A stretch of DNA of 64,000 bases from Pedobacter cryoconitis (GTDB lineage Bacteria > Bacteroidota > Bacteroidia > Sphingobacteriales > Sphingobacteriaceae), in assembly GCF_014207135.1 (NCBI RefSeq), contig NZ_JACHCC010000003.1, positions 434,710-498,709 on the forward strand. Direction: 5' to 3'. The stretch's first letter is position 1, and each line of letters starts with the position of its first letter. This document shows positions 44,876 to 54,008 of this stretch, one piece after another. The translations under genes and the position numbers were made by a program. The notes beneath the pieces are model-generated. The model was not told the DNA's origin and made no database searches. It worked only from the letters and a program-made list of their open reading frames with translations.

Positions 44876-46099
44876 ATGCTTTCAGTAAAGCCATTTTCAG
44901 CGCTTATTCCTGCTGCGCATTTGCAGTCTTCAGTGGTTACACGTCCACTGGAATACTATAGTACGGGTGAAGCTAAACTCATAGCTTCCGAAAATAATTA
45001 CAGCTTCCTTCATTTAATCAGTCCGGCTTTGGATCATGCTTATCTTCGTGATATGCATCAGGATTTTGTATTCCGCAAAATCGTTGAAAATTTCGATTCT
45101 TTTCTGGAGGATAAGGTATTAGTCCAGGTAGATCATCCCTGTTATTATGTTTACCAGGTGAGTGCTAATGGGTTGACACAGACTGGTTTGTGGGTTTTAA
45201 GTGATGTTAAAAGTTATCTCGACGGAAGTATCAAAAAGCATGAGTTAACTGTAGAAAGGAGAGAGAGACAGTTGTCAGAATATCTGCAGAATACGGGTTT
45301 GGATGCTAATCCGGTACTGATTACTTATCATCCGGTGGAAGCCATTGAAACGATCACACAGAAGTATCTTAAGCAGAGTCCGGTCATAGATTTTGTATTT
45401 GCTGATCAGACCGGACATAAGGTTTGGGTAATCAATTCACAGGAAGATATTGAGCTGATTACAGATGAAATCGGGAAGCTTGAATCGGTATATATTGCTG
45501 ATGGTCATCATCGCGCTGCGGCAATGTCGAAAATGGATTTTTTTTCCACAGTATTTATGAATACGGACGAGATCAGGGTATTACAGTTTAACAGACTGGT
45601 GAGGGATCTTCATGGATTGTCTGCAAAGGGTTTTCTGGCTACACTATCCAATTCATTCCTGATTGAAAAATCGGCTGCTCCGGTCAACCCGGAACGATTG
45701 CATCAGATTGGGATGTACCTGGACGGACAATGGTATGTGCTGATACCAAAACCTCATACTTATAATGAAAATGATCCTGTAGAACTATTGGATGTAAGCA
45801 TTTTACAGAATCTGATTCTGGGACCAGTGCTGGGAGTGGAGGACCCGCGGACAAATGCAAGAATTACTTTTGAAGGAGGGACGACGCCATTGGAAGAGAT
45901 TCAGAAAATGGTAGACCACAGTCTGTATGCTGTGGCCTTCACACTATATGCTGTTTCTGTCGAACAGATTATCAATGTGGCTGATGCAGATAAGGTAATG
46001 CCTCCTAAATCGACCTGGATTGAACCTAAGTTCCTGGTTGGGATATTAACTAATTATTGTATAAACTCTGTTAGCGAGCCTGTAAAAGTCAGCCACTAA
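44876..46099 (+). CDS. DUF1015 family protein
   Basis: I chose ATG 44876 (MLSVKPFSALIPAAHLQ), the usual family start. An upstream ATG (44825) would put the hairpin inside the coding region. The 407-aa product has the DUF1015 markers YIADGHHRAAAMSKM and the end segment VMPPKSTWIEPKFLVGILTNY. The family resembles HTH/ParB-like or serine-kinase SerK proteins; some DUF1015 proteins phosphorylate free serine. Its position right after serC-serA fits serine metabolism, but this is inference. Confidence 0.9.
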   Translation: MLSVKPFSALIPAAHLQSSVVTRPLEYYSTGEAKLIASENNYSFLHLISPALDHAYLRDMHQDFVFRKIVENFDSFLEDKVLVQVDHPCYYVYQVSANGLTQTGLWVLSDVKSYLDGSIKKHELTVERRERQLSEYLQNTGLDANPVLITYHPVEAIETITQKYLKQSPVIDFVFADQTGHKVWVINSQEDIELITDEIGKLESVYIADGHHRAAAMSKMDFFSTVFMNTDEIRVLQFNRLVRDLHGLSAKGFLATLSNSFLIEKSAAPVNPERLHQIGMYLDGQWYVLIPKPHTYNENDPVELLDVSILQNLILGPVLGVEDPRTNARITFEGGTTPLEEIQKMVDHSLYAVAFTLYAVSVEQIINVADADKVMPPKSTWIEPKFLVGILTNYCINSVSEPVKVSH

Positions 46100-46100
46100 A

Positions 46101-46613
46101 TCAAGATTTTTTGCTGAGTTTACTATAGAAGAAGAACCCGCCGGCTATAATCATGATAATTAAAAAAATGATCGTATAAGTCTCGGTGTTCTTCTTTTCT
46201 GTAATATCTGCTGTTTTAATTTTTAACTGTTCATTCTGATCCTGGAGTTTCTTGATGGTAAGCATATAACCTTCTATTCTTTTAGAGGTGTTGCTGGCAT
46301 TACTTTGCACTTGCTGTACTTCCTGGTCTTTATAATTCATCAGTACCTTCAGCTCGCGGAAGATGTTATTGTCATTCAGAATAATATTACGCAGAATTTC
46401 ATTGGAGTTTTTAAGGTCATTTTTGGTTTGCAAACCAAAGATTCCTGTTCTGGCATTCAGACTTAAATCATACTGACCAAACCTCGCACTGCGTTCAGCA
46501 AGGAGCGAATTTATTTTTAAACGTTGTACCTGATATGCTGAAGTGTCGCTTTGTATAGCTATTGCATTTATACTGAAACTTAGGAAAATAAAAAATAGGA
46601 GCGATCTAATCAT
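46101..46613 (-). CDS. Coiled-coil protein with signal and C-terminal membrane helix
   Basis: Start ATG 46613 gives a signal peptide (MIRSLLFFIFLSFSINAIAIQ); an upstream in-frame start at 46640 is less likely. The 170-aa product is helical, with heptads at about 90-140 (VQSNASNTSKRIEGYMLTIKK.., KLQDQNEQLKIKT) and one membrane helix near the end (TYTIIFLIIMIIAGGFFFY). This is a type-I membrane topology with a short basic tail. No family recognised. Confidence 0.65.
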   Translation of the reverse strand: MIRSLLFFIFLSFSINAIAIQSDTSAYQVQRLKINSLLAERSARFGQYDLSLNARTGIFGLQTKNDLKNSNEILRNIILNDNNIFRELKVLMNYKDQEVQQVQSNASNTSKRIEGYMLTIKKLQDQNEQLKIKTADITEKKNTETYTIIFLIIMIIAGGFFFYSKLSKKS

Positions 46614-46679
46614 GGGAATGTTTTTTATAGTATAAAGCAAAATCTATGCCTTATTGTATTTTAAAAGGAAATACCGGAA

Positions 46680-47459
46680 TCAGGGATGAAACTGGATGCG
46701 GACAATATCACTCAGATGTAAGCCGAGAAGCCCGCTTGCTTTACCTTTGTTAATCGCAATTTCCAGATGATTGCTGATTCCAAAAAGACATAATTTCTCT
46801 CCTTCAGGAACTTCATTGTAATGCCAGCTGAGTTGGGTAATGGTTTCGCTCTTCCGGAAAAACAGCGTGAAATCCCGGTTACGCTGAATCTTCATGAAGA
46901 GTTCTTTGGTAATATTGGTGATCACATTGCAGAAGGTGTCAATATAGATGACGCTTCCTCTGATCATATCTTGTTCAATCACGGGGTTAAGTAGCATCTT
47001 CTCTTCAATGTTCGCTGTTGGCAGACCAATGTCCTTGAGTTTACCTCCTTTGGCCAGATGACTGGCTGCTTTAACAAAAATATCGACCAGCGGAAAGTGA
47101 AGATATTTCAGATCCTGCATAATATTCAGCTCTACAATCTCATCGGGCTGACCATCAAAAAGCAGTGAAAAAATCCCGTTATCAGCGCCGACAAAATAAT
47201 GGTCCTGATATTTTAGGCCAATATATTTTGTGTTTTCACTAAAGACCGAATCTATACCTATCAGATGCACAGTGCCTTTAGGAAAATAGTGATACACATT
47301 TTTCAAAACGAAGGCCGCATAAGAAATATTGAAAGAAGGAACTTCATGGGTTATATCAACAATTGTAGCTGTAGGCAAGATCGTCAGGATACTGCCTTTT
47401 AGTGCAGCCTGATAAAAATCTTTGGATCCTAAATCTGTTGTTAAAGTGATAATGGCCAT
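46680..47459 (-). CDS. SAM hydroxide adenosyltransferase (DUF62 hydrolase)
   Basis: ATG 47459 is the natural start (MAIITLTTDLGSKDFYQAALKG); the frame runs upstream into the shared control region. The 259-aa product has the family signatures TTDLG, YFVGADNGIFSLLF and the C-terminal barrel part GNVITNI-like sequence. It hydrolyses S-adenosylmethionine to adenosine and methionine by activating water; related to fluorinase. Divergent from phoH across a 16-bp inverted repeat. Confidence 0.93.
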   Translation of the reverse strand: MAIITLTTDLGSKDFYQAALKGSILTILPTATIVDITHEVPSFNISYAAFVLKNVYHYFPKGTVHLIGIDSVFSENTKYIGLKYQDHYFVGADNGIFSLLFDGQPDEIVELNIMQDLKYLHFPLVDIFVKAASHLAKGGKLKDIGLPTANIEEKMLLNPVIEQDMIRGSVIYIDTFCNVITNITKELFMKIQRNRDFTLFFRKSETITQLSWHYNEVPEGEKLCLFGISNHLEIAINKGKASGLLGLHLSDIVRIQFHP

Positions 47460-47525
47460 TAAAAATTGAATATTTATTCTTATTCTTGCGTATGCGGTAA
47501 AGCGCCTACAAATATTCAATTTTTA
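47460..47525. promoter_or_regulatory. 16-bp inverted repeat between divergent starts
   Basis: Arms TAAAAATTGAATATTT (47460-47475) and AAATATTCAATTTTTA (47510-47525) are perfectly complementary, with 34 bp between. One arm abuts the start codon of the SAM hydrolase gene and the other is about 36 bp upstream of phoH. The symmetry could be an operator shared by both genes or two mirrored promoters. Confidence 0.5.
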
Positions 47526-47561
47526 TATCAAAATATACACTCCTATCTAAAAAACAATATT

Positions 47562-48536
47562 TTGAACGAACTTAAGCTAACATTAGAAACAGTAGATCCA
47601 GTACAATTCTGGGGTGCAAACAACGAGCATTATGAGTTGATCAAACATGCATTCCCCAAGCTGAAAGTTGTTGCCAGAGGTAACGAAGTGAAGGTGTTAG
47701 GGGATGAGGATGAACAAAAACTCTTCGAGAAGAAGTTTGGTAAAATGATTGCCCATCTGGAGCAGTATGGTACTTTAAGTTCAGGTGACATTGAATCAAT
47801 TCTTGCGTTTAAATACAACGCTGATTCTTATGGGGCAGATGCTGCTCCGGAAAAAGTAAATGGATCTGGCGGTGGAGGTGAGGTCATTGTATTCGGTAAT
47901 AACGGAATGATGATCAAAGCCAGAACGGCTAACCAGAGAAGAATGGTAGACAGCATTGTGAAAAACGATGTGCTTTTTGCCATCGGCCCTGCCGGTACGG
48001 GAAAAACCTATACGGCAGTAGCACTTGCAGTCCGTGCATTGAAAAACAAAGAGATTAAAAGAATTATTCTGACCAGACCAGCGGTTGAAGCAGGGGAAAG
48101 CCTGGGTTTCTTACCGGGGGATTTAAAAGAAAAGGTAGATCCTTATCTGCGTCCGCTATATGACGCCCTGGATGACATGATCCCGGCAGAAAAGCTGAAA
48201 TTATACCTGGAGAACAGAACTATCGAGATTGCGCCGCTGGCTTTTATGCGTGGCCGTACTCTGGATAACTGTTTTGTGATCCTAGATGAGGCTCAGAACT
48301 CTACAGACCTCCAGTTAAAGATGTTTTTAACACGTATGGGGCCTTCTGCCAAGTTCATTGTAACGGGAGATGTGACCCAGATTGATTTGCCTAAAAAACA
48401 AATGTCCGGCTTGCATAATGCTTTACGCATACTGGACGATATTCCTGGTATCGAGATTATTTATCTGACAGGGGAGGATGTAGTGAGACATAAGCTGGTG
48501 AAACGGATATTGAAAGCATACGGAGATATACAGTAA
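47562..48536 (+). CDS. phoH: PhoH-family ATPase
   Basis: I chose the TTG at 47562, which gives LNELKLTLETVDPVQFWG, the normal start for this family; an earlier TTG (47466) would run through the control repeat. The 324-aa product has Walker A GPAGTGKT (about 142-149), Walker B VILDEAQN and VTGDVTQIDLP. PhoH ATPases are linked to RNA metabolism, often near ybeY. It is followed by purC after 35 bp. Confidence 0.95.
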   Translation: MNELKLTLETVDPVQFWGANNEHYELIKHAFPKLKVVARGNEVKVLGDEDEQKLFEKKFGKMIAHLEQYGTLSSGDIESILAFKYNADSYGADAAPEKVNGSGGGGEVIVFGNNGMMIKARTANQRRMVDSIVKNDVLFAIGPAGTGKTYTAVALAVRALKNKEIKRIILTRPAVEAGESLGFLPGDLKEKVDPYLRPLYDALDDMIPAEKLKLYLENRTIEIAPLAFMRGRTLDNCFVILDEAQNSTDLQLKMFLTRMGPSAKFIVTGDVTQIDLPKKQMSGLHNALRILDDIPGIEIIYLTGEDVVRHKLVKRILKAYGDIQ

Positions 48537-48571
48537 TTTTTAAACAATAATTGATGTGATCCATCAACAAC

Positions 48572-49525
48572 ATGAAAGCAATAAAAGAAACAAATTTTAA
48601 TTTTCCTAAACAGAGTAGTTTTTACAAGGGTAAAGTGCGTGATGTATATACCATTGATCATCGTTTGATGGCTATGGTGGTGACTGACAGGATTTCTGCA
48701 TTTGATGTGGTTTTACCTGAAGCTATTCCTTTCAAAGGGCAGGTGCTGAACCAGATCGGAGCGAAGTTTTTAAAGGCAACAGCCGATATCGTACAGAACT
48801 GGGTTATTGCTGTGCCGGATGAAATGGTGACCATTGGTCGTATCTGTGAACCGTTTAAAGTAGAAATGGTGATCAGAGGATATCTTGCAGGTCATGCCTG
48901 GAGAGAATATAGTGCAGGAAAACGTACGGTTTGCGGCGTAGCTCTTCCGGATGGACTGAAGGAAAATGATCAGTTACCACATCCGATTATCACGCCTACT
49001 ACAAAAGCTGCTGTAGGTCATGATGAGGATATTTCAAGGGAAGACATCCTGGCTAAAGGAATTGTTTCAATTGTCGACTACGATCAACTGGAAAAATATA
49101 CTTATGCTTTGTATCAGAGAGGAACTGAAATGGCTGCGGAACGTGGTCTGATCCTGGTAGATACTAAATATGAATTTGGTAAATCAGGTGATGAAATTTA
49201 CCTGATTGATGAAATCCATACACCGGATTCTTCACGTTATTTTTATGCTGAAGGTTATGATGAACGTCAGGCGACAAATACACCGCAGAAACAACTTTCA
49301 AAGGAATTTGTACGTAAATGGCTGATCGAAAATGGATTTCAGGGTAAAGACGGTCAGGTAGTACCGGTGATGACCCCGGAAATTATCGATTCTATTTCTG
49401 AACGCTATATTGAATTATATGAGCAGATCACTGGAGATCAGTTTGTGAAAAATGAGCAGGATAATATCCTGGAGAGAATTGAGAAAAATGTTTTAGAGAG
49501 TCTGAACACACTTTTATCAAATTAA
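48572..49525 (+). CDS. purC: SAICAR synthetase (purC, long form)
   Basis: The 317-aa product makes SAICAR from CAIR and aspartate with ATP in purine synthesis. Signatures: [51 protein letters not shown] and [17 protein letters not shown]. Length matches the longer bacterial/yeast-like form. It lies after phoH and before a STAS gene. Confidence 0.97.
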   Translation: MKAIKETNFNFPKQSSFYKGKVRDVYTIDHRLMAMVVTDRISAFDVVLPEAIPFKGQVLNQIGAKFLKATADIVQNWVIAVPDEMVTIGRICEPFKVEMVIRGYLAGHAWREYSAGKRTVCGVALPDGLKENDQLPHPIITPTTKAAVGHDEDISREDILAKGIVSIVDYDQLEKYTYALYQRGTEMAAERGLILVDTKYEFGKSGDEIYLIDEIHTPDSSRYFYAEGYDERQATNTPQKQLSKEFVRKWLIENGFQGKDGQVVPVMTPEIIDSISERYIELYEQITGDQFVKNEQDNILERIEKNVLESLNTLLSN

Positions 49526-49563
49526 ATACTTAATTTGTTCTATTAAATTACGGGAGGGATGTT

Positions 49564-49953
49564 ATGAAATTTTCAGTAGATAAACACGAAAAATATGTTG
49601 CTATCAGACTCGACGAAACGAAGCTGACAGCTGATATTACACCCAGGTTGAAGTCTGAGTTCATTTTATTAAATACTGAGGGGTATTGTAATATTGTCCT
49701 GGATTTATCTGTTGTCAATGAATGTGATGACTCTCAGGATCTGAGCTGTCTGCTGGTAGGGGACAGAATCTGTAAAAAAGCAAACGGATTGTTTATTGTG
49801 ACGGGAGTGACGGAGTGTATAGCCAGGTTACTGGAGATCTCTTCGATTGATCAGTCACTAAATATTGTAGGTAACCTGGATGAAGCGGAAGATCTGATCT
49901 TCATGGAAGAAATCGAGAAGGAATTACTAGGGAGCTTTGATCAGGAAAATTAA
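49564..49953 (+). CDS. STAS-domain protein (anti-sigma antagonist-like)
   Basis: The 129-aa product is a single STAS fold with YVAIRLDETKL at the start and VLDLSVVNECDDSQDLSCLL around the usual phosphorylation site (the motif D-S/T is DSQD here). It has an unusually good ribosome-binding site for this phylum (GGAGGG 6 bp upstream). Its stop overlaps the start of rnz (TAATG), so it is translationally coupled. Many Bacteroidota carry this STAS-rnz pair; its role there is unclear. Confidence 0.85.
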   Translation: MKFSVDKHEKYVAIRLDETKLTADITPRLKSEFILLNTEGYCNIVLDLSVVNECDDSQDLSCLLVGDRICKKANGLFIVTGVTECIARLLEISSIDQSLNIVGNLDEAEDLIFMEEIEKELLGSFDQEN

Positions 49954-50864
49954 TGAAATTTGAGGTTACCATTTTAGGGAGTAGCTCTGCTACTCCTGTT
50001 TTTAATAGAAATCCAACAGCACAGCTTTTAAATTGTAAAGATAAGTTTTACCTGATCGATTGCGGGGAGGGAACTCAGCAGCAATTGATCAAATTTGGCC
50101 TTAAAGCCAGTAAAATTGACGTCGCCTTTATCAGCCACCTTCATGGTGATCATTATTTTGGTCTGGTAGGTTTACTTTCTACGATGAACCTTAACGGACG
50201 TGTGAAACCTTTTAAGATTTTTGGTCCGGCCGCACTCCTGGAAATCCTGGAAATTCAGTTCAGGTATTCTGAAACTACATTGAAGTATGAAATTGATTTT
50301 TGCCCGGTCATTGCTGATGAATCAAGAGTGATTTTTGAGAATCAGGATATGACAGTGGAAACAATTGTGCTCAATCACAGAATTCCATGTACGGGGTTTA
50401 AGTTTACGGAAAGAAAGCGGTTACGTAAAGTTTTAGTGGATAAACTGGAAGCGGACAATATCTCACCGGAGTATTATCCGTTGCTGAAAAAAGGACTGGA
50501 TCTGAAATTGCCGGGTGGAAGGATAATTAAGAACGAAGATTATACAAAGGATTCGGATACACCAAAGAGTTATTGTTATTGTTCGGATACGATGGCGGAT
50601 GGTAGTTACCTCGAGGTGATAAGGGGCTGCACGATGTTATATCATGAAGCTACTTTTATGGACGATCTGCTGGAACGAGCTAATATAACACATCATACGA
50701 CGGCTTTACAGGCTGGTAAGATTGCAAAGGAGATCGGAGCAGGTAAGTTGCTGATCGGCCACTTTTCATCACGGTACAAGTCTTTATTGCCGCTTTTAGA
50801 GGAAGCGCAAGGGGTATTCGAGAACACGGAGTTAGCCCTCGAAGGAATCACATTCACCGTTTAG
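49953..50864 (+). CDS. rnz: Ribonuclease Z
   Basis: The 303-aa metallo-beta-lactamase-fold enzyme has the zinc motif SHLHGDHYFGL (HxHxDH), the Asp in YCSDT and the late His in IGHFSSRY. It trims the 3' trailer of tRNA precursors. Length is that of the short form. It overlaps the STAS gene by one base and ends 16 bp before hairpin repeat copy 3. Confidence 0.96.
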   Translation: MKFEVTILGSSSATPVFNRNPTAQLLNCKDKFYLIDCGEGTQQQLIKFGLKASKIDVAFISHLHGDHYFGLVGLLSTMNLNGRVKPFKIFGPAALLEILEIQFRYSETTLKYEIDFCPVIADESRVIFENQDMTVETIVLNHRIPCTGFKFTERKRLRKVLVDKLEADNISPEYYPLLKKGLDLKLPGGRIIKNEDYTKDSDTPKSYCYCSDTMADGSYLEVIRGCTMLYHEATFMDDLLERANITHHTTALQAGKIAKEIGAGKLLIGHFSSRYKSLLPLLEEAQGVFENTELALEGITFTV

Positions 50865-50880
50865 GTGATTTTCAGAGGGG

Positions 50881-50963
50881 TAAATAAAAATGGTTGTTCA
50901 ATTTCAGGCCGCGTCATTCCTTACAGGAATGAATGCCCGAAATTGAACAACCATTTTTATTTA
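50881..50963. repeat. Long hairpin repeat, copy 3 (diverged)
   Basis: Perfect 25-bp arms (50881-50905 and 50939-50963) continue, after one A/C mismatch, into GGC/GCC. Inside is a hairpin TCATTCC/GGAATGA (loop TTACA) flanked by CGCG and AT. The plan GGC-CG-hairpin-AT-GCC matches copies 1 and 2 although the stem sequences differ, and AGCACT after the right arm resembles ATCACT of copy 1. It lies in the gap between rnz and a HEPN-like gene. Confidence 0.75.
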
Positions 50964-51094
50964 AGCACTATAAAATTTCTAAAGATTCATTCAATACAGG
51001 CAGGGTGCATAAGTAGGATGGTTTGATTTTTTGTATGAATAGCTTATTTTGGTAGTCGTTTGCGACGGTTACATAAAGAGTTACCCAGGGCAAG

Positions 51095-51835
51095 ATGGAA
51101 AGACAATTTGAGTTTGATATGGAAGAACAATTTATTAAGTTTTTTGGAGAGCAAAGTGCCGATGCAAATATGCTTTTATTAAAGAAGGCCCTGCCTGAAA
51201 AATCTATAATGATTGAGTTTGAAGGAAATCGCTATCTGAAAGGTTTTCTGGCCCATTTCTTTACAGCCAGTGATCTGGAGTTTGTAAAGGAACTGATTCA
51301 TCAACTTATCGATCTTAGGATTAAGGATAATGCTGATGATCATTTTGTGGAGAAGAATTTTCATCTGAAAAGGAGTTTGTTTACAACTGCAATTGTGACT
51401 TACATGAGATGTTTTAATAGTCCCAAAGGAAAACTGCAAAAACTGGATATTAAACACCTGCTTAAAAAATTGCCCGATGACCTGGTTTTTAATGGCAAAT
51501 TTATGAAAGAAAGACTTCTTGGTTTACATGAGAGAATAGCCTTTCTCAGGAATAAGTATATAGCCCATGCCGATGATAATGATTTTGAAACCGTCGGAAC
51601 TTATATGACACTAAATTATAATGGGAAGAACCTTGAATATTCATTAAATGGTATTTATCTGGCCACTTATAATTTTGATGAAGAGGAAATGCAGAACTGG
51701 ATATTTCTCATTTCTTTTTATATCAAGTATCTGGTTGAAAAACAAAACGAACTCACCGATGCATTTTTTAAGAGTATCAGCAAAGAAGATCTTTTTAGAT
51801 TAGCTACTGAAGCAGGTGCCTTTGAGAAAAAATAG
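51095..51835 (+). CDS. Helical protein with HEPN-like RNKYIAH motif
   Basis: The 246-aa product is mostly helical. It contains ERIAFLRNKYIAHADDND, an R-x5-H motif (R152, H158) as in HEPN and related helical nucleotidyl-binding or RNase domains. No partner nucleotidyltransferase or antitoxin is next to it. No signal or membrane segment is seen, so it is cytosolic. It converges on the CPBP gene with a 36-bp overlap. The match is motif-level only and another helical family is possible. Confidence 0.6.
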   Translation: MERQFEFDMEEQFIKFFGEQSADANMLLLKKALPEKSIMIEFEGNRYLKGFLAHFFTASDLEFVKELIHQLIDLRIKDNADDHFVEKNFHLKRSLFTTAIVTYMRCFNSPKGKLQKLDIKHLLKKLPDDLVFNGKFMKERLLGLHERIAFLRNKYIAHADDNDFETVGTYMTLNYNGKNLEYSLNGIYLATYNFDEEEMQNWIFLISFYIKYLVEKQNELTDAFFKSISKEDLFRLATEAGAFEKK

Positions 51836-52615
51836 CCGATGAAAAGCGAGTATGGCCAGGGCCATAATAATGAGGTAACTGATCATTCCAACTTGTTCAA
51901 CTCTTGTTTCGTAGCCTTTTTCTATTACTGCGTTATATATACCGGCCCCGTTTTTAAAACCCAGTGACCATTGCCCGAAATTCCAGGCCGCATGCAGACC
52001 GATCGGTAAAGCAAGTCCTTTTGTTTTTAAGGCCGCCAATCCAAAAAGTATAGATCCTAAACCAGCCCCGAGGAGGGCCTGTGACCAGGTCATTCCCCCG
52101 GCTACGTGCTCTGCGGCAAATATGAATGCCACAATTAATTGGGCTTTCCATGAACCAATCACGTAATTCAGACTACGAAGGGGATAACCACGAAATGCCA
52201 GTTCTTCTCTGCAGGCTATTCCAAGATATAAAAGCAGGTTGGTGACAATAGTTACAAAGGTTATTTCGGAAGACCTGACCAGGCTGATATGTCCTGTCAT
52301 TAATACGAGCAGGGGCTGCATTATTGCTAAAAATAAACCAACAGTAAATCCAATCAATAACCTGGAAATACTCTGGGAGCCCGGTATCAAACCAATAGCC
52401 CTCAATTGAAGGCCTTCCCAGCGAGAGAACAGGATAGTCAATATCAATGCACCCAGACTGGCTATCATAACAAGTGTAAATTGATTCCATTCAGTTACTG
52501 GTAACCCTTGCATTAATCGGGATGAGGCAGCCAGTATAATAGCACAACAAAGACAAAAGAGTATTGCCCTGCATACTGTGGGGGTCCATTTAATGACTTT
52601 TGAGTCCTGTGTCAT
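51800..52615 (-). CDS. CPBP-family intramembrane metalloprotease
   Basis: The 271-aa product has about seven membrane segments and the CPBP (Abi/CAAX-processing-like) motifs: REELAFRGYPLR (E137, E138, R142), HVAGG in the next helix and HAAWNFGQW near the end. Such proteases act within membranes; roles include prenyl-protein processing and bacteriocin self-protection, none assignable here. The 3' end overlaps the HEPN-like gene by 36 bp on the opposite strand. Confidence 0.9.
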   Translation of the reverse strand: MTQDSKVIKWTPTVCRAILFCLCCAIILAASSRLMQGLPVTEWNQFTLVMIASLGALILTILFSRWEGLQLRAIGLIPGSQSISRLLIGFTVGLFLAIMQPLLVLMTGHISLVRSSEITFVTIVTNLLLYLGIACREELAFRGYPLRSLNYVIGSWKAQLIVAFIFAAEHVAGGMTWSQALLGAGLGSILFGLAALKTKGLALPIGLHAAWNFGQWSLGFKNGAGIYNAVIEKGYETRVEQVGMISYLIIMALAILAFHRLFFLKGTCFSS

Positions 52616-52702
52616 AAATATCTAGCGATTAGACATAGATCATTCTATTATTAAATATAAGCTTAATTCAAAACAATACCCTCGTAATTCCGTTAATCTG
52701 GC

Positions 52703-53209
52703 ATGCCTAAGTCTTTTCACCACAATGATAAAATACCCAATACAACAACGTTACAGCTAGTCTCCAGACTTTCTTTTTTGATGGATGAACAGTTCAGGAT
52801 CCCGGGGACTAAATTCAGGTTTGGCCTGGATCCCTTGCTTAATCTTATTCCCTATGCAGGGGATATAGCTGGTTTTGTAGTTTCCGGAGGGCTCTTATTA
52901 GCGATGGCAAGCAAAGGACTAACCAGTAAAATTGTTGTTTTGATGTGTATGAATATTCTGCTGGATACAATCATAGGAGCAATCCCTGGTGTCGGACAGG
53001 TCTGGGACTTCTATTTTAAATCAAACACGCGCAATATGCGTCTGCTCCAGGAGTATTACATTGAAAATAAGCATCAGGGGAGTGGTAAGAATATGATTGT
53101 ACTTGCACTGGTGATTCTGTGTCTGATTTTTATCCTGCTCATGGTGGTGTTATTCTTTGTCACGATGTGGATCATCAGCTGGTTTTCAAATCCTTTTTCT
53201 ATGATTTAA
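52703..53209 (+). CDS. DUF4112 family membrane protein
   Basis: The 168-aa product has FRFGLDPLLNLIPYAGDIAGFVVSGGLLL (about 40-68) and GAIPGVGQVWDFYFKSNTRNMRLL (about 92-115), the DUF4112 signature. Two to three membrane helices are present, with an extra C-terminal helix (MIVLALVILCLIFILLMVVLFF). Function unknown. It converges with the fibre-like gene, 8 bp apart. Confidence 0.92.
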   Translation: MPKSFHHNDKIPNTTTLQLVSRLSFLMDEQFRIPGTKFRFGLDPLLNLIPYAGDIAGFVVSGGLLLAMASKGLTSKIVVLMCMNILLDTIIGAIPGVGQVWDFYFKSNTRNMRLLQEYYIENKHQGSGKNMIVLALVILCLIFILLMVVLFFVTMWIISWFSNPFSMI

Positions 53210-53217
53210 GATGAGTT

Positions 53218-53889
53218 CTAGTTTGCCTGATGTTTCTTTAAAGCCATTATTTCGTCATGCTGTTCGGATATCAATTGCTGCTGAGATTCCAGCTTTTTAT
53301 TTATTTCGATTAAATACAAAGTCAATTCTTCTATTTTCTGCATCTGTTTCTTTTGCATTTCTCCTAAATCCAAACCTTCTTGCGCTATCTCCCTGGTGGA
53401 AGGCATTCCCGGCAGGCGATTATAAAACTTCACATGTGTTTCTATCTCTTTCAGATCAGGCAATTTGTAAGCCGGATCAAATACAAAATCTGCCCAGTTA
53501 TCCATAGTGACCTTTATACTGCGGGCAGCAACAGACCCCTCTACAGCCAATTTATAATTGCCTGTAACGGATGTACCGATACCCACATTACCGTTTTCAC
53601 AAATACGCATGACTTCCCTAAGCGGTGCTGGTATTCCGCCACCTAATGTACCTACAGGGGCAGTTTGAAATATGAAATCACTTTTAGTATTCCAGTCTCC
53701 CAGTCTTAAAAGTACACAAGGACCATTGGAAAGATATTTCCACCCGCCATTCCAATAGTTATTAAGTCCTAAATCCGCATAATAGCCTGGTATAGGATTA
53801 AGACTGAAACCATTATATGGATAAGTCGTTTGAGCAAATGACTTAAAACTTAATAATGTAACTGCTAAAAATATAAAGTACTTATTCAT
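53218..53889 (-). CDS. Secreted fibre-like protein with C-terminal coiled coil
   Basis: The 223-aa product has a signal peptide (to about 19, FAQ). A beta-rich part includes NGNVGIGTSVTGNYKLAVEGSVAARSIKVT, then DNWADFVFDPAYKLPDLKEIETHVKFYNRLPGMPS and a coiled coil at the C-terminus. This matches a frequent Bacteroidota group related to tail-fibre and S74-like end regions. Function is unknown; surface or adhesin-like roles are guessed. It follows the MCE gene on the same strand with a terminator between. Confidence 0.72.
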   Translation of the reverse strand: MNKYFIFLAVTLLSFKSFAQTTYPYNGFSLNPIPGYYADLGLNNYWNGGWKYLSNGPCVLLRLGDWNTKSDFIFQTAPVGTLGGGIPAPLREVMRICENGNVGIGTSVTGNYKLAVEGSVAARSIKVTMDNWADFVFDPAYKLPDLKEIETHVKFYNRLPGMPSTREIAQEGLDLGEMQKKQMQKIEELTLYLIEINKKLESQQQLISEQHDEIMALKKHQAN

Positions 53890-53918
53890 GAGAGGTTAAT
53901 GATTTAAATAAAAAACAA

Positions 53919-53986
53919 AAAGGGCTATATAATTTTGGATGTTAGTTCTCTTTTCAGGAGGTACTTCCAAAAGTATATAACCCTTT
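53919..53986 (-). terminator. Terminator after the MCE-amidase genes
   Basis: A 21-bp stem (53919-53939 with 53966-53986, two mismatched or wobble positions) has a 26-nt loop. On the minus strand it is followed by a T-rich tract. It ends the MlaD-type gene's transcript before the fibre-like gene. Confidence 0.65.
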
Positions 53987-54008
53987 GTATTATTATATTA
54001 CTTATTGA

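Noticed and set aside
53211..53507. 98-aa open frame on the plus strand
   Set aside because: Antisense to the fibre-like gene, which has a signal peptide and recognisable pattern.
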